NCBI GenBank assembly: GCA_041687395.1 | Contig: JAWLCA010000014.1 | Coordinates: forward strand, 1-64,000 | Reading direction: 5' to 3' | DNA from: JAWLCA01 sp041687395 | GTDB taxonomy: Bacteria; Pseudomonadota; Alphaproteobacteria; Rhodobacterales; Rhodobacteraceae | DNA: 64,000 nucleotides | Shown here: one piece after another, positions 15,564 through 24,470 of the stretch | How the letters are laid out: every line of letters begins with the position of its first letter | Position numbering within the stretch: position 1 is the first letter of the stretch | Position numbers and translations under genes: made by a program | Notes under the pieces: model-generated | The model's input: the letters and a program-made list of their open reading frames with translations, nothing else | What the model was told of the DNA's origin: nothing | Database searches by the model: none

Positions 15564-16982
15564 TCAGCCGTCCGCGCGCAGCACCGCGCCGGGGTTCAGT
15601 ATCCCCGCCGGATCCAGCGCGGCCTTGATCGCATGCATCGCGGCCAGCTTCACCGGGTCGCCGTAGCGCTCCAGATCGGCCACCTTCAGCCGCCCGACCC
15701 CGTGTTCGGCACTGACTGACCCGCCGAGCTTGTGCACCAGATCGTGCACACAGGTCTTGATCGCGTCGCGGTCGTGTTCGTGGTCGGCACGGCTGCGGCC
15801 GGGGACGGGAAAGACGTTGTAGTGCAGGTTGCCGTCGCCCACGTGGCCGAAGCAGTTGATGCGGAAGTCGCCGATGCGGGCCAGCGCAGGGCCCGCCTGC
15901 GCGATGAAGTCGGGGATCGCGCCCAGCGGCACCGAGATGTCGTGCGACGAGATCGCGCCGATCTTGCGGTTCGCCTCTGGTATCGTCTCGCGCAGATCCC
16001 AGAAGGCGGTGCGCTGCGCCAGCGATTGCGCGATCAGCCCGTCATGGACCAGCCCGGCCTCGTGCGCGGCGGCAAACAGGTCTTCGAGCGCGGCGGTGGG
16101 GTCGGCGCCGCGGGGCAGGCCGAGGTCGATCAGCGCCGTCCATTCCGGCGGTTCGGGCCAGGGCTGGCGGAAATCGGGCATGGTTTCCGACAGGAAATCC
16201 ATGCCCATTCGGTGCATGAGTTCGAAGGCCGACAGGCCCGGCCCCAGCCGGTCCTGCGCCAGCGACAGCAGCTTCAGCGCGGCGGCGGGGCTTTCGACTG
16301 CGAGCAGCGCCGTGCCGGTTGCCGCCGGGATCGGGAACAGCCGCAGGCTGGCGGCGGTGATGATCCCCAGCGTGCCCTCGGACCCGATCAGGAGGTGGCG
16401 CAGGTCGTAGCCGGTGTTATCCTTCCTCAGCCGCGACAGGCCGTGCCAGATGCGGCCGTCGGCCATCACCGCTTCCAACCCCAGGCACAGATCGCGGGCG
16501 TTGCCGTAGCGGAGGACGCCGGTACCGCCGGCATTGGTGGCAAGGTTGCCGCCGATGGTCGCCGTGCCTTCGGACGCGAGCGAGAGCGGGAACAGGCGGC
16601 CCGCGCCTTCGGCCGCCTGCCGGACGGCGGCCAGCGTCGCGCCCGCCTCGGCCACCAGCACGTTTTCGTCTGGCCAGGTGGCGCGGATCGCGGCCATTCG
16701 TTCCAGAGAAAGGACCAGCGGCGCGGGGCCATCGCCCGCGATCTGGCCGCCGACCAGGCCGGTGCCGCCGCCATAGGGGATCAGGCCCACGCGCGCGGTG
16801 GCACAGGCGCGGACGATGGTGGCGACCTCGTCCACGGTGCGCGGCAGGGCCAGCGGCCCTTCGGGTGCGCGCCAGCGGCCGCGCGGCTCCTCGCGGTGGC
16901 GGGGATCGGTGGAGCGGATCGTGCCCTCGGGCAGATCGGCGTCGAGGGCGCGGGCAAAGGCGGCGTCGGCGGGATTCAGCAT
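15564..16982 (-). CDS. FAD-binding oxidoreductase (GlcD / D-lactate or D-2-hydroxyacid dehydrogenase type)
   Basis: The 472-residue flavoprotein has a PCMH-type FAD domain: PRTVDEVATIVRACATARVG, then PYGGGTGLVGGQ (about 69-80), TIGGNLATNAGGTGVLRYGN (about 142-161) and LLIGSEGTLGIITAASLRLF. The C-terminal FAD-linked oxidase domain carries the metal/substrate motif NCFGHVGDGNLHYNVF (about 393-408) and SAEHGVGRLKV. This architecture oxidises D-lactate, glycolate or D-2-hydroxyglutarate; the substrate cannot be fixed from sequence. It stands alone, convergent with mtnP. Confidence 0.92.
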   Translation of the reverse strand: MLNPADAAFARALDADLPEGTIRSTDPRHREEPRGRWRAPEGPLALPRTVDEVATIVRACATARVGLIPYGGGTGLVGGQIAGDGPAPLVLSLERMAAIRATWPDENVLVAEAGATLAAVRQAAEGAGRLFPLSLASEGTATIGGNLATNAGGTGVLRYGNARDLCLGLEAVMADGRIWHGLSRLRKDNTGYDLRHLLIGSEGTLGIITAASLRLFPIPAATGTALLAVESPAAALKLLSLAQDRLGPGLSAFELMHRMGMDFLSETMPDFRQPWPEPPEWTALIDLGLPRGADPTAALEDLFAAAHEAGLVHDGLIAQSLAQRTAFWDLRETIPEANRKIGAISSHDISVPLGAIPDFIAQAGPALARIGDFRINCFGHVGDGNLHYNVFPVPGRSRADHEHDRDAIKTCVHDLVHKLGGSVSAEHGVGRLKVADLERYGDPVKLAAMHAIKAALDPAGILNPGAVLRADG

Positions 16983-17020
16983 GTCGCGACGCTGCCGCAG
17001 GCCAGGTCCGGGCGCAAGGG

Positions 17021-17836
17021 TCAGTCGTTCAGGAACGAGGGTTGCAGCACCACCACCGTGGGCCGGCCGGGCAGCGCAGCGCGCGACAGGTCGATCGCGC
17101 TTCCCTCGCGCCGGTCGATGGCGAAGTCGTCCGACATGCCGGCCAGGAACCGGTCGAGCGAGCTCTGGCCGAACCAGTGCATCGGAATCACCACCTGCGC
17201 GCGCAGCCGCTTCAGCGTGGCGATCATGGTGGGCAGATCCAGCGTCATGCCGCCGTCGACGGGCGCCATGACCACGTCCATCCGGCCCAGCGCGATGTAT
17301 TGCTCGTCACTGGGTTCGTGGTGCAGGTGGCCGAGGTGGCCGATGCACAGGCCCGCCGCCTCGAACACGAAGATGGAATTGCCCGCCGCGCGCACGCCGC
17401 CTATGCCGGCGCGCACGTCGGTGGGCACGTTGCGCACCAGAATCTCGCCCAGATCCAGGTAATGGTCCATCGGGCCGTCGCCATCGGCCCAGCCGGGCAG
17501 TACGTGCGGGATGCGCGGGTCGGGGCTGGCGGTCCAGTGGGTGGAATGGGCATTGTTCATCGTCACCACGGTGGGCACGTGGTCGGTCGCGCCCAGGCTG
17601 CCGGTGTAGTCGGTTGCTACGGTGACGCCCCCCGGTGTGCCGAGCCAGAACATCGAGTGGTAGACATAGTGCAGCCGCACGTGATCGGTGGCGATCGGCG
17701 TGGTCAGGCTGGCGCGGTGGAGGTATTCAACCCCCGGCGTCGCCGCGAAGGCGTGGCAATGGCTGGGGATGCGGTCCTGCGCGGCGGCGGGCAGGGCCGA
17801 CAGGATCAGGGCGGCGGCAAGGTCAAGACGGATCAT
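17021..17836 (-). CDS. Secreted metallo-beta-lactamase-fold hydrolase
   Basis: The 271-residue protein starts with a clear signal peptide (MIRLDLAAALILSALPAAAQ). The MBL-like fold follows, with HSMFWLGTPGGVTVATDY near the N-terminus, histidines in NNAHSTHW and IGHLGHLHHEP (about 184-194), an aspartate in MAPVDGG and a late histidine in VVIPMHWFG. It resembles UlaG-like members more than classical beta-lactamases. The canonical HxHxDH is not obvious, so the metal site may be reduced. ATG 17836 is preferred because AGGAGGT lies 7 bases upstream; the GTG nine bases earlier would overlap that site. Confidence 0.82.
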   Translation of the reverse strand: MIRLDLAAALILSALPAAAQDRIPSHCHAFAATPGVEYLHRASLTTPIATDHVRLHYVYHSMFWLGTPGGVTVATDYTGSLGATDHVPTVVTMNNAHSTHWTASPDPRIPHVLPGWADGDGPMDHYLDLGEILVRNVPTDVRAGIGGVRAAGNSIFVFEAAGLCIGHLGHLHHEPSDEQYIALGRMDVVMAPVDGGMTLDLPTMIATLKRLRAQVVIPMHWFGQSSLDRFLAGMSDDFAIDRREGSAIDLSRAALPGRPTVVVLQPSFLND

Positions 17837-17881
17837 CGGCGGCACCTCCTGACCCCAAGGGTAGGGCGGCGGCGCCGTCTG

Positions 17882-18466
17882 TCACCCGGTTTCGGTACGC
17901 CCGCGCCGGTCCCCACGAAGATTTGCGTAAAGGACGTGGTTGCGCCAGCGGCCGTTGATCTGCAGGTAGCTTTGCGCGACGCCCTCGTACTTGAAGCCGC
18001 ATTTCTCCAGCACGCCGCGCGAGGCCGCGTTTTCGGGCAGGCAGGCCGCCTCGATCCGGCTGAGGTCGATCGTGGCGAAGGCATGGTGGACAACCGCTGC
18101 GATCGCCTCGCGCATGTAGCCCTGGCGGGCGAAGGGCTGGCCAATCCAGTAGCCCAGGGTGCCGGCCTGCGACGGACCGCGGCGGATGTTGTCGAGCGTG
18201 ATCGCGCCCATCAGCCGGTCGTCGCTGCGCCGGAACAGAAAAAGCGGCAGCGCGGTTCCCTGCCCCTGCGCCCGCGCGGCCCAGTAGACGCGGTTGGTGA
18301 ACGCCTTGCGGCTGAGGTGGTCGGGCGACCAGCTTGGCTCCCACGGCGTCAGGAAGTCGCGGCTCTCGCGCCGCAGGTCGCTCCAGCCGCGAAAGTCGCC
18401 ATGCAGCGGCAGGCGCAGGGTCATGCGCTCGGTCTCGATCCGCAGCTTGCGCCGCAGGCCGAGCAT
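17882..18466 (-). CDS. GNAT-family N-acetyltransferase (RimJ/RimL type)
   Basis: The 194-residue protein has the GNAT acetyl-CoA loop in YWIGQPFARQGYMREAIAAV (about 106-125) and the C-terminal NAASRGVLEKCGFKYEG (about 146-162), typical of RimJ/RimL alanine acetyltransferases. The ATG shares one base with the stop of the upstream M16 peptidase gene (TGATG), so it is translationally coupled to it. Conservation of this pairing in relatives would suggest a role linked to protein N-termini, but the substrate is unknown. Confidence 0.92.
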   Translation of the reverse strand: MLGLRRKLRIETERMTLRLPLHGDFRGWSDLRRESRDFLTPWEPSWSPDHLSRKAFTNRVYWAARAQGQGTALPLFLFRRSDDRLMGAITLDNIRRGPSQAGTLGYWIGQPFARQGYMREAIAAVVHHAFATIDLSRIEAACLPENAASRGVLEKCGFKYEGVAQSYLQINGRWRNHVLYANLRGDRRGRTETG

Positions 18467-19728
18467 CAGGCGGCGAGCCTGTCGCGCAGGGTCTGCAGGT
18501 AGGGAGCGTTGCTGGCCGGCCCGTAGAGCGCCAGCGCGCCCCGGGCCTCGGTCGCCATGCGGGCGGCAAAGGCACGCACGCCCTCGGTCGTCACGGCGTC
18601 GATCTTGGCCACGGTTTCGTCCAGGTCAGGCACGCGGCCCCAGATCGACAGAAGCCGCGCCATCCGTTCGGCCCGACCGGTGGAGCTTTCCAGCCCCATC
18701 AGCATGCCGGCCTTCATCTGAGCCCGCGCGCGGGCCACCTCGGCCTCGGACATGTCATCGGCCGAGCGTTTCAGCTCATCGATGGTCAGTCCGGCCAGTT
18801 CGGAGATGTCCCCCGCCCCGGTGCCGGCGTAGATCGTCATCATGCCGGTATCCTCGTAGGCGCCGGCCTGGGCGAAGATGGAGTAGCACAGCCCCTTTTC
18901 CTCGCGCAGTTTCTGGAACAGCCGCGAGGACATGCCGCCGCCCAGCGCGGTGGCGAAGACCTGAGAAGTGTAGAACTCGGCATCGCGATAGCCCGGCGCC
19001 TCGAACCCCAACGCGAAATGGACCTGCTCCAGGTCGCGCACCTCGCGCCGCTCTCCGGGGCTGAAGCGCGCCGGTTCGACCGACCGCGCGCCCACCGGGC
19101 GCAGGCGGCCGAACAGCGCCACCGCCTCGTCCACGATCCGGTCGTGATCGACGGCGCCGGCGGCCGACAAGATCATCTGGTCGGGGCCGTAGTGCTGCGT
19201 GACGAAGCGGCGCAGGTCGTCGCCGCCATAGCCCGCGATGCGGTCCGAGGGGCCGAGGATCGAGCGGCCCATCGGCTGGTCAGGATAGGCAGCTTCCTGC
19301 AGCCAGTCGAAGATCACATCGTCCGGCGTGTCCAGCGCCTGCCCGATTTCCTGCAGGATCACGTGTCGCTCGACCTCGATCTCCTTCGGCTCGAAGGCGG
19401 GGTTGAGCGTGATGTCGGCGATCACGTCCAGCGCCAGCGGCACGTCGGCCTCCAGCACGCGGGCGTAATAGGCGGTCGTCTCGCGGCTGGTGTAGGCGTT
19501 GATGTAGCCGCCCACATCCTCGATCTCCTCGGCGATCTGCAGGGCGCTGCGCCGGGCCGTGCCCTTGAACGCCATGTGTTCGAGGAAATGCGCGATGCCA
19601 TTCTGATCCGCTGTCTCGTGTCGGCCTCCGGCGGTGATCCAGACACCTATCGCGGTGGATTTCAGCCCCGGCATTTCCTCGGTCACGACGCGGAAGCCGT
19701 TGGACAGGGTCGTCAGGCGGATGGTCAA
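18466..19728 (-). CDS. M16-family zinc peptidase (processing-peptidase-like)
   Basis: The 420-residue protein has the inverted zinc motif HFLEH (residues about 51-55 in GIAHFLEHMAFKGT) and the distal glutamate region EIEVERHVILQEI. An LREEKGLCYSIFAQAGAYED segment is typical of pitrilysin/MPP-like peptidases. The start is a TTG at 19728 whose last bases form the stop of thrC (TTGA overlap). The preceding in-frame sequence is antisense-like and shares thrC coding DNA, so a longer N-terminus is rejected. Chromosomal order thrC-M16-GNAT is typical of Rhodobacterales. Confidence 0.93.
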   Translation of the reverse strand: MTIRLTTLSNGFRVVTEEMPGLKSTAIGVWITAGGRHETADQNGIAHFLEHMAFKGTARRSALQIAEEIEDVGGYINAYTSRETTAYYARVLEADVPLALDVIADITLNPAFEPKEIEVERHVILQEIGQALDTPDDVIFDWLQEAAYPDQPMGRSILGPSDRIAGYGGDDLRRFVTQHYGPDQMILSAAGAVDHDRIVDEAVALFGRLRPVGARSVEPARFSPGERREVRDLEQVHFALGFEAPGYRDAEFYTSQVFATALGGGMSSRLFQKLREEKGLCYSIFAQAGAYEDTGMMTIYAGTGAGDISELAGLTIDELKRSADDMSEAEVARARAQMKAGMLMGLESSTGRAERMARLLSIWGRVPDLDETVAKIDAVTTEGVRAFAARMATEARGALALYGPASNAPYLQTLRDRLAA

Positions 19729-21113
19729 TGCGCGATCCTTTCGCGGATGAGGGCTTCGATCGCACCGAGGTCGTTCGCCACCTCGGTCACCCGCTCGGTC
19801 CGGTCGTACAGGTCGGCCATGCGGGGCGGAAGCGCCGGCCGGAGACCTGTCGCGTCCTCCACCGCGTCGGGGAACTTGGCGGGATGGGCGGTGGCCAGCG
19901 TGACCATCGGGGCGGACGAAAAGTGGTGTTCGGCCACATGGACGCCCACGGCGGAATGCGGACACAGCAACTCGCCGGTCATTGCCAGCGTGCGGGTGAT
20001 GGTGGCCGAGGTCTCTTCCTCGGACGCCCGGCCCGAGGCGAAGCCCTCGCGCAGGTATTCCAGCGCGCCCTGGCTGACGGTGAAGGCACCGGTCGTCTTC
20101 AGAGCCTCCATCTGCTGGGCCACGGCACGGCCGTCGCGGCCATAGGCATCGAACAACAGGCGTTCGAAGTTCGACGAGACCTGAATGTCCATCGACGGGC
20201 TGATCGACGGGCGTACACCCTCGGTCCGGTATTCGCCGGTGGTCAGCGTGCGGTGCAGGATGTCGTTCTGATTGGTGGCGATCACCAGTTTGCCGACGGG
20301 CAGGCCCATGGCGCGGGCGATGTGGCCGGCGAAGATGTCGCCGAAGTTGCCGGTGGGGACGGCGAAATCGACCGCCCGGTGCGGCGCGCCCAGGCTGGTG
20401 GCGGCGCTGAAGTAATAAACCACCTGAGCCAGAACCCGCGCCCAGTTGATCGAATTGACCCCCGCCAGACCGACCGCGTCGCGGAAGGCGAAGTCGTTGA
20501 ACATGTCCTTTACCCGCGCCTGGCAGTCGTCGAAATCGCCGTCGAGGGCGAGGGCGTGAACGTTCGCCTCGGTCGGCGTGGTCATCTGCCGGCGCTGCAC
20601 CTCTGACACGCGGCCGTGCGGGAACAGGATGAAGACATCGACGTTGGATAGGCCCCGAAACGCCTCGATCGCCGCGGATCCGGTGTCACCGCTGGTTGCG
20701 CCCACGATGGTGATGCGGCTGCCGGAGCGTGCGAGTGCGGCCTGCATCATCTGCCCGATGAGCTGCATGGCGAAGTCCTTGAACGCCAGGGTGGGGCCGT
20801 GGAACAGTTCCAGCAGGAAATGGTTCGGCGCCAGCTGCTTCAGCGGCGCGCGGGCCGGGTGGCCGAAGCCGGCGTAGGCTTTTCCAATCAGCGCGCGGAA
20901 GGCTTCGTCGGCGAAGGTGTCGCCCAGGAAGGGCCGCGTGACGGCAAAGGCGATCTCCTCGTACGGCCGGCCCGCCAGCGCGGCGATCTGATCGTGCGAC
21001 AGCACCGGGACGGACTCGGGCAGGTACAGCCCGCCGTCGCGGGCCAGACCCGTCATCATGGCCTCTTCAAAGCTCAGCACCGGGGCCGCGCCCCGCGTGG
21101 AAACGTACCGCAT
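19725..21113 (-). CDS. thrC: Threonine synthase
   Basis: This PLP enzyme converts O-phospho-homoserine to threonine. The 462-residue protein starts MRYVSTRGAAPVLSFEEAMM and contains the PLP lysine in FHGPTLAFKDFAMQLIG (about 104-120). The phosphate-binding ATSGDTGSAAIEAFRG loop (about 138-153) and PTGNFGDIFAGHIA are also present. This is the long, bacterial/fungal-type ThrC. It lies 9 bp downstream of surf1 at the tail of the cytochrome oxidase cluster and is coupled to the M16 peptidase. Confidence 0.97.
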   Translation of the reverse strand: MRYVSTRGAAPVLSFEEAMMTGLARDGGLYLPESVPVLSHDQIAALAGRPYEEIAFAVTRPFLGDTFADEAFRALIGKAYAGFGHPARAPLKQLAPNHFLLELFHGPTLAFKDFAMQLIGQMMQAALARSGSRITIVGATSGDTGSAAIEAFRGLSNVDVFILFPHGRVSEVQRRQMTTPTEANVHALALDGDFDDCQARVKDMFNDFAFRDAVGLAGVNSINWARVLAQVVYYFSAATSLGAPHRAVDFAVPTGNFGDIFAGHIARAMGLPVGKLVIATNQNDILHRTLTTGEYRTEGVRPSISPSMDIQVSSNFERLLFDAYGRDGRAVAQQMEALKTTGAFTVSQGALEYLREGFASGRASEEETSATITRTLAMTGELLCPHSAVGVHVAEHHFSSAPMVTLATAHPAKFPDAVEDATGLRPALPPRMADLYDRTERVTEVANDLGAIEALIRERIAH

Positions 21114-21122
21114 GATCGCCCC

Positions 21123-21800
21123 TTACGCCGGTTTGCGCCTGATACGCCACAGAAGGAACAGTGTCATCCCCGCCCAGACCAGCGCCAGCGAATACCAGGT
21201 GAGCGCGTACTGCAGATGGTCATTCGGAATACCGGCGGTATCGACGGGCATGGCCCCGAGACCCTGCACCGGGGCCGAGGTTTCGCGTACCACAACCAGA
21301 ACCGGTTCGGTCTCCAGCGCCTCGGCCATCGCGGATACGTCGCGGGCAAACCAGAGCTGGCGGTCCTCGTCAGGAGGCGGGGTGTAGCTGTCGATCTCGT
21401 CGGGCCAGTGCAGGTTGCCCACGATCTGCATCTCGGCGGGGGGGCGGGGAATGCCCGCGTCAGCCTCGCGCACGAAACCGCGGTCGATCAGGATACGACG
21501 GCCATCGTCGGTCTCGAAGGCGGAAATAATCCGGTAGCCGGCGCCCAACTGCTTGCGGCTGACCAGCACACGCAACTCCGGCCCGCTGGTGCGCCCGCTG
21601 ACCTGGACCGGCAGATAGAGGTCGGCCTCGGGGTCCGGGGTGGCGGGCAGCGCGACCGGGACGGCGGAAATCCGGGCTTCGATCTCGTCCAGGATGCCAC
21701 GCTTCCATTCCAGCCGCTGGATCTGCCAGGTTCCCAGGGCGATCAGGATCGCGCAGCCGATCAGGCCGAAAAGCAGGGGCGGCAGCAGACGTCGGATCAT
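21123..21800 (-). CDS. surf1: SURF1-family cytochrome oxidase assembly protein
   Basis: The 225-residue protein has the SURF1 layout: an N-terminal membrane helix (LLFGLIGCAILIALGTWQ) leading into the signature GTWQIQRLEWK, a periplasmic domain, and a C-terminal helix (ALTWYSLALVWAGMTLFLLW). SURF1 helps insert heme a into subunit I. ATG 21800 (MIRRLLPPL) is chosen; the longer open frame upstream has no membrane or family character. It follows ctaE and precedes thrC in the same direction. Confidence 0.94.
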   Translation of the reverse strand: MIRRLLPPLLFGLIGCAILIALGTWQIQRLEWKRGILDEIEARISAVPVALPATPDPEADLYLPVQVSGRTSGPELRVLVSRKQLGAGYRIISAFETDDGRRILIDRGFVREADAGIPRPPAEMQIVGNLHWPDEIDSYTPPPDEDRQLWFARDVSAMAEALETEPVLVVVRETSAPVQGLGAMPVDTAGIPNDHLQYALTWYSLALVWAGMTLFLLWRIRRKPA

Positions 21801-21891
21801 CGGAGCGGTCCCAAATCGAAAAGCGCGCGCCTTGCGGCCCGCGCTTTGTGTGGTTCGATGCGCCCGGACAAGCCCGGGCGCAGAAGCTGCG

Positions 21892-22698
21892 TCATGCGCC
21901 CCAGACGTAGATTGCCGCGAACAGGAACAGCCAGACCACATCGACGAAATGCCAGTACCAGGCCGCTGCCTCGAAGCCCACGTGCTTTTCGGGCGTGAAA
22001 TGGCCCTTCATCGCGCGGATCAGGCAGACCGTCAGAAAGATCGTGCCGATGATGACATGAGCGCCATGAAAGCCCGTCGCCATGAAGAAGTTGGCACCGT
22101 AGATGTTGCCGGCAAACCCGAAGGCCGCGTGGCTGTATTCATACGCCTGGAAGAAAGTGAAGATGATGCCCAGGACGATCGCCAGCGCCAAGCCGTTCAC
22201 CAGATCCTTGCGGTTGTTCTCGTGCACCAAGGCGTGGTGCGCCCAGGTCGCGGCCGCGCCCGAGCAGAGCAGGATCAGCGTGTTGATCAGCGGCAGGTGC
22301 CAGGGATCGAAGGTTTCGATCCCGGCGGGAGGGAATACACCGTCAACGGCGGGGCTCAGCCCGTCGGGGTGCATCGGGTAGAGTGCGTGCTTGAAGAACG
22401 ACCAGAACCACGCCGCGAAGAACATCACCTCGGACATGATGAACAGGATGAAGCCGTAGCGCAGCCCGATCCGAACGACCGGGGTATGATCCCCCTGCTG
22501 GCTTTCGGCCACCACGTCGGACCACCAGGCGAACATTACGTAAAGCACGCCGGCGAGGCCGATGAAGAAGATCCAGGGCATGCTCTCTTTCATCCAGAGC
22601 ACCGCCCCGAAGAGCATCACGAAACCCGCGACGGCCCCGAGGAACGGCCAGATCGACGGCTGCAGGATGTGGTAATCGTGGTTCTTTTCGTGCGCCAT
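21892..22698 (-). CDS. ctaE: Cytochrome c oxidase subunit III
   Basis: The 268-residue, seven-helix protein begins MAHEKNHDYHILQPSIWPFL. It contains the subunit III hallmarks FWSFFKHALYP, QAYEYSHAAF and FHGAHVIIGTIFL, and ends with WYWHFVDVVWLFLF. It is part of the aa3-type oxidase in the cytoplasmic membrane. Subunit I is not in this window, as in many Rhodobacterales where ctaD lies elsewhere. The 91-bp gap to surf1 contains a G+C-rich inverted repeat (AAAGCGCG...CGCGCTTT near 21819-21847) that may attenuate read-through. Confidence 0.97.
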   Translation of the reverse strand: MAHEKNHDYHILQPSIWPFLGAVAGFVMLFGAVLWMKESMPWIFFIGLAGVLYVMFAWWSDVVAESQQGDHTPVVRIGLRYGFILFIMSEVMFFAAWFWSFFKHALYPMHPDGLSPAVDGVFPPAGIETFDPWHLPLINTLILLCSGAAATWAHHALVHENNRKDLVNGLALAIVLGIIFTFFQAYEYSHAAFGFAGNIYGANFFMATGFHGAHVIIGTIFLTVCLIRAMKGHFTPEKHVGFEAAAWYWHFVDVVWLFLFAAIYVWGA

Positions 22699-22719
22699 TT
22701 TGCTGTCCCTCGCTGGCGG

Positions 22720-23298
22720 TCAGTTCACCTGCTGATCGGCGGCGGGCGCGAGTTGCGCCTGCTCCGTCGGCAGTTCGGTTTCATAGAAGGTGTAGGAGAG
22801 CGTGATCGTGTGGACGTATTGCGCCTCACGGTCGGTCACGATCTCGGGGTCGACGAAGAAGGTCACGGGCATCTGCACCCGCTCGCCGGGTTGCAGCACC
22901 TGCATCTCGAAGCAGAAGCATTGGATCTTGCTGAAATAAGACCCCGCCGAGTACGGCGTGACGTTGTAACTGGCGGTGCCGGCCACTGGGCGGTCGGTGG
23001 GGTTGTACGCCTCATAGAACGCTAGACCGGTCTCGCCGATCCGGACGGTCATCTCGCGCTGCACCGGGCGGAACTCCCACGGCATGTCGCGATCCTTCGA
23101 CGCGTCGAAACGGATGCGAATCGTCTGGTCGAGGATTTCGTCCGATTCCCCGGCGGCGACGGCCGTGGTGCCCCCATAGCCTGTGACCCGGCAGAACCAG
23201 TCGTAGAGCGGCACCGAGGCAAAACCCAGCGAGGCCATGACGGCGACGACGCCGGCCAGTTGCAGGGCGGTCCGTGTCTTGGGGCTCAGGCGCTTCAT
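22720..23298 (-). CDS. ctaG: Cytochrome c oxidase assembly protein CtaG/Cox11
   Basis: The 192-residue protein has one N-terminal membrane anchor (about 11-31) ending in ASVPLYDWFCRVTGYGGTT. The periplasmic domain carries the copper-binding IQCFCFEMQVLQPGE motif (about 126-140). Cox11 delivers copper to the CuB site of subunit I. It overlaps the preceding small gene by 4 bp and precedes ctaE by 21 bp. Confidence 0.97.
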   Translation of the reverse strand: MKRLSPKTRTALQLAGVVAVMASLGFASVPLYDWFCRVTGYGGTTAVAAGESDEILDQTIRIRFDASKDRDMPWEFRPVQREMTVRIGETGLAFYEAYNPTDRPVAGTASYNVTPYSAGSYFSKIQCFCFEMQVLQPGERVQMPVTFFVDPEIVTDREAQYVHTITLSYTFYETELPTEQAQLAPAADQQVN

Positions 23299-23486
23299 TG
23301 CGCTCCCTCCGCCGGAACGAGCGCCGGCCGATAGGTGTGATCGAACGCCTCGATCTTGCCGCCGCCCGAGACCTTGGCGATCGTCAGGCCAAACACCAGA
23401 ACCGCAAAGGCCACAAGAAGAAGGCCGACGCCAAGGTTGCGCCCGAAGCGGCGCTGATGGATTTCGTGCTCGACCTTGATAGCCAT
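23295..23486 (-). CDS. Small membrane protein of the oxidase cluster
   Basis: The 63-residue product has a basic N-terminus (MAIKVEHEIHQRRFGRNLGV) and one membrane helix (VGLLLVAFAVLVFGLTIA). A small ORF of this kind sits between ctaB and ctaG in Paracoccus and Rhodobacter oxidase clusters. ATG 23486 is the family-like start; the seven codons upstream overlap ctaB. It overlaps ctaG by 4 bp, so it is co-translated. Function unknown, probably assembly-related. Confidence 0.85.
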   Translation of the reverse strand: MAIKVEHEIHQRRFGRNLGVGLLLVAFAVLVFGLTIAKVSGGGKIEAFDHTYRPALVPAEGAQ

Positions 23487-23487
23487 G

Positions 23488-24420
23488 TCACCAGCCCCCC
23501 AATTCAACGGTCTTCAGCCCTGCTTCGACCAGCAGCGCCGAGAAATGCAGGAAGAGATAGAGAAGCGAGTAACGGAAGAAGCGCTTCTCCACGGCGTAGC
23601 GGTCGGTTTCAGCCGCACCCTCGTCGCGTTGCCAGATGCGCACGGCGCCGATCAGGAAAATCGCGTTCAGCACCACCGCAGCCGCCAGATACACCGGTCC
23701 GCCAATCGAGGTGAAGCCCAACCCCACGGCAACCGGCGCCAGCGCGATCGTGTAGCCGAGAATGTGATTGCGGGTTACGCGCCGGCCATGCGTAACCGTC
23801 AGCATCGGGACGCCCGCGCGGGAGTAATCTTCCTTCATGAAAAGGGCCAGCGCCCAGAAGTGGGGTGGCGTCCACATGAAGATCAGCGCGAACATCAGCA
23901 CCGATTCGATCGACACGCCCCCGGTCACCACGGCCCAGCCGATCATCGGCGGGAAGGCACCCGCGGCCCCGCCGATCACGATGTTCTGCGGCGTGGCCCG
24001 CTTCAGCCACATCGAATATACGACGGCGTAAAAGAAGATCGTGAAGGCCAGCAGAGCAGCCGAGAAGAAGTTGGCCGCCAGTCCCAGCATCACGACCGCG
24101 ATGCCGGACAGGGCCACGCCGACAGCCAGCGCCTCGTCCGCCGTCACGCGGCCAGCGGGAACCGGGCGCGACTGCGTGCGGCGCATCACCTGGTCGATGT
24201 CGGCATCCCACCACATGTTCAGCGCGCCCGAAGCCCCGGCGCCCAGCGCGATGAACAGGATCGAGGCGAAGCCCACGATAGGATGTACCCCGACCGGCGC
24301 CACCAGAAGACCCGCGAGCGCGGTGAAGACCACCAGCGACATGACGCGCGGCTTCAGCAGCGCGACATAATCGCCAAAGCCGGCCTCCATGGGCTGTTCG
24401 TAGCTGCTGGTCTCGGTCAC
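23488..24420 (-). CDS. ctaB: Protoheme IX farnesyltransferase (heme O synthase)
   Basis: The 310-residue polytopic protein has the UbiA-family prenyl-diphosphate motif NMWWDADIDQVMRRTQSRPV (about 88-107). The second aspartate-containing region follows in the middle (FMWTPPHFWALALFMKEDYS). It makes heme O from heme B, the first step to heme A of the aa3 oxidase. About nine membrane helices are evident. It follows ctaC by 50 bp in the same direction. Confidence 0.97.
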   Translation of the reverse strand: MTETSSYEQPMEAGFGDYVALLKPRVMSLVVFTALAGLLVAPVGVHPIVGFASILFIALGAGASGALNMWWDADIDQVMRRTQSRPVPAGRVTADEALAVGVALSGIAVVMLGLAANFFSAALLAFTIFFYAVVYSMWLKRATPQNIVIGGAAGAFPPMIGWAVVTGGVSIESVLMFALIFMWTPPHFWALALFMKEDYSRAGVPMLTVTHGRRVTRNHILGYTIALAPVAVGLGFTSIGGPVYLAAAVVLNAIFLIGAVRIWQRDEGAAETDRYAVEKRFFRYSLLYLFLHFSALLVEAGLKTVELGGW

Positions 24421-24470
24421 TGGGGTCTCCGGTTAATGCTACGGCTGCCGATCGCACCCGCAGCACGATC

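Noticed and set aside
15732..17462. A 576-codon open frame on the plus strand
   Set aside because: It is antisense to the FAD-linked oxidase and MBL hydrolase genes, has strongly biased low-complexity composition (Q, G, R, A) and no domain. Long antisense frames are normal in G+C-rich DNA.
18334..20145. A 603-codon open frame on the plus strand
   Set aside because: It lies opposite the M16 peptidase, GNAT and thrC genes, which have clear catalytic motifs; the translation is an arginine/histidine-rich shadow.
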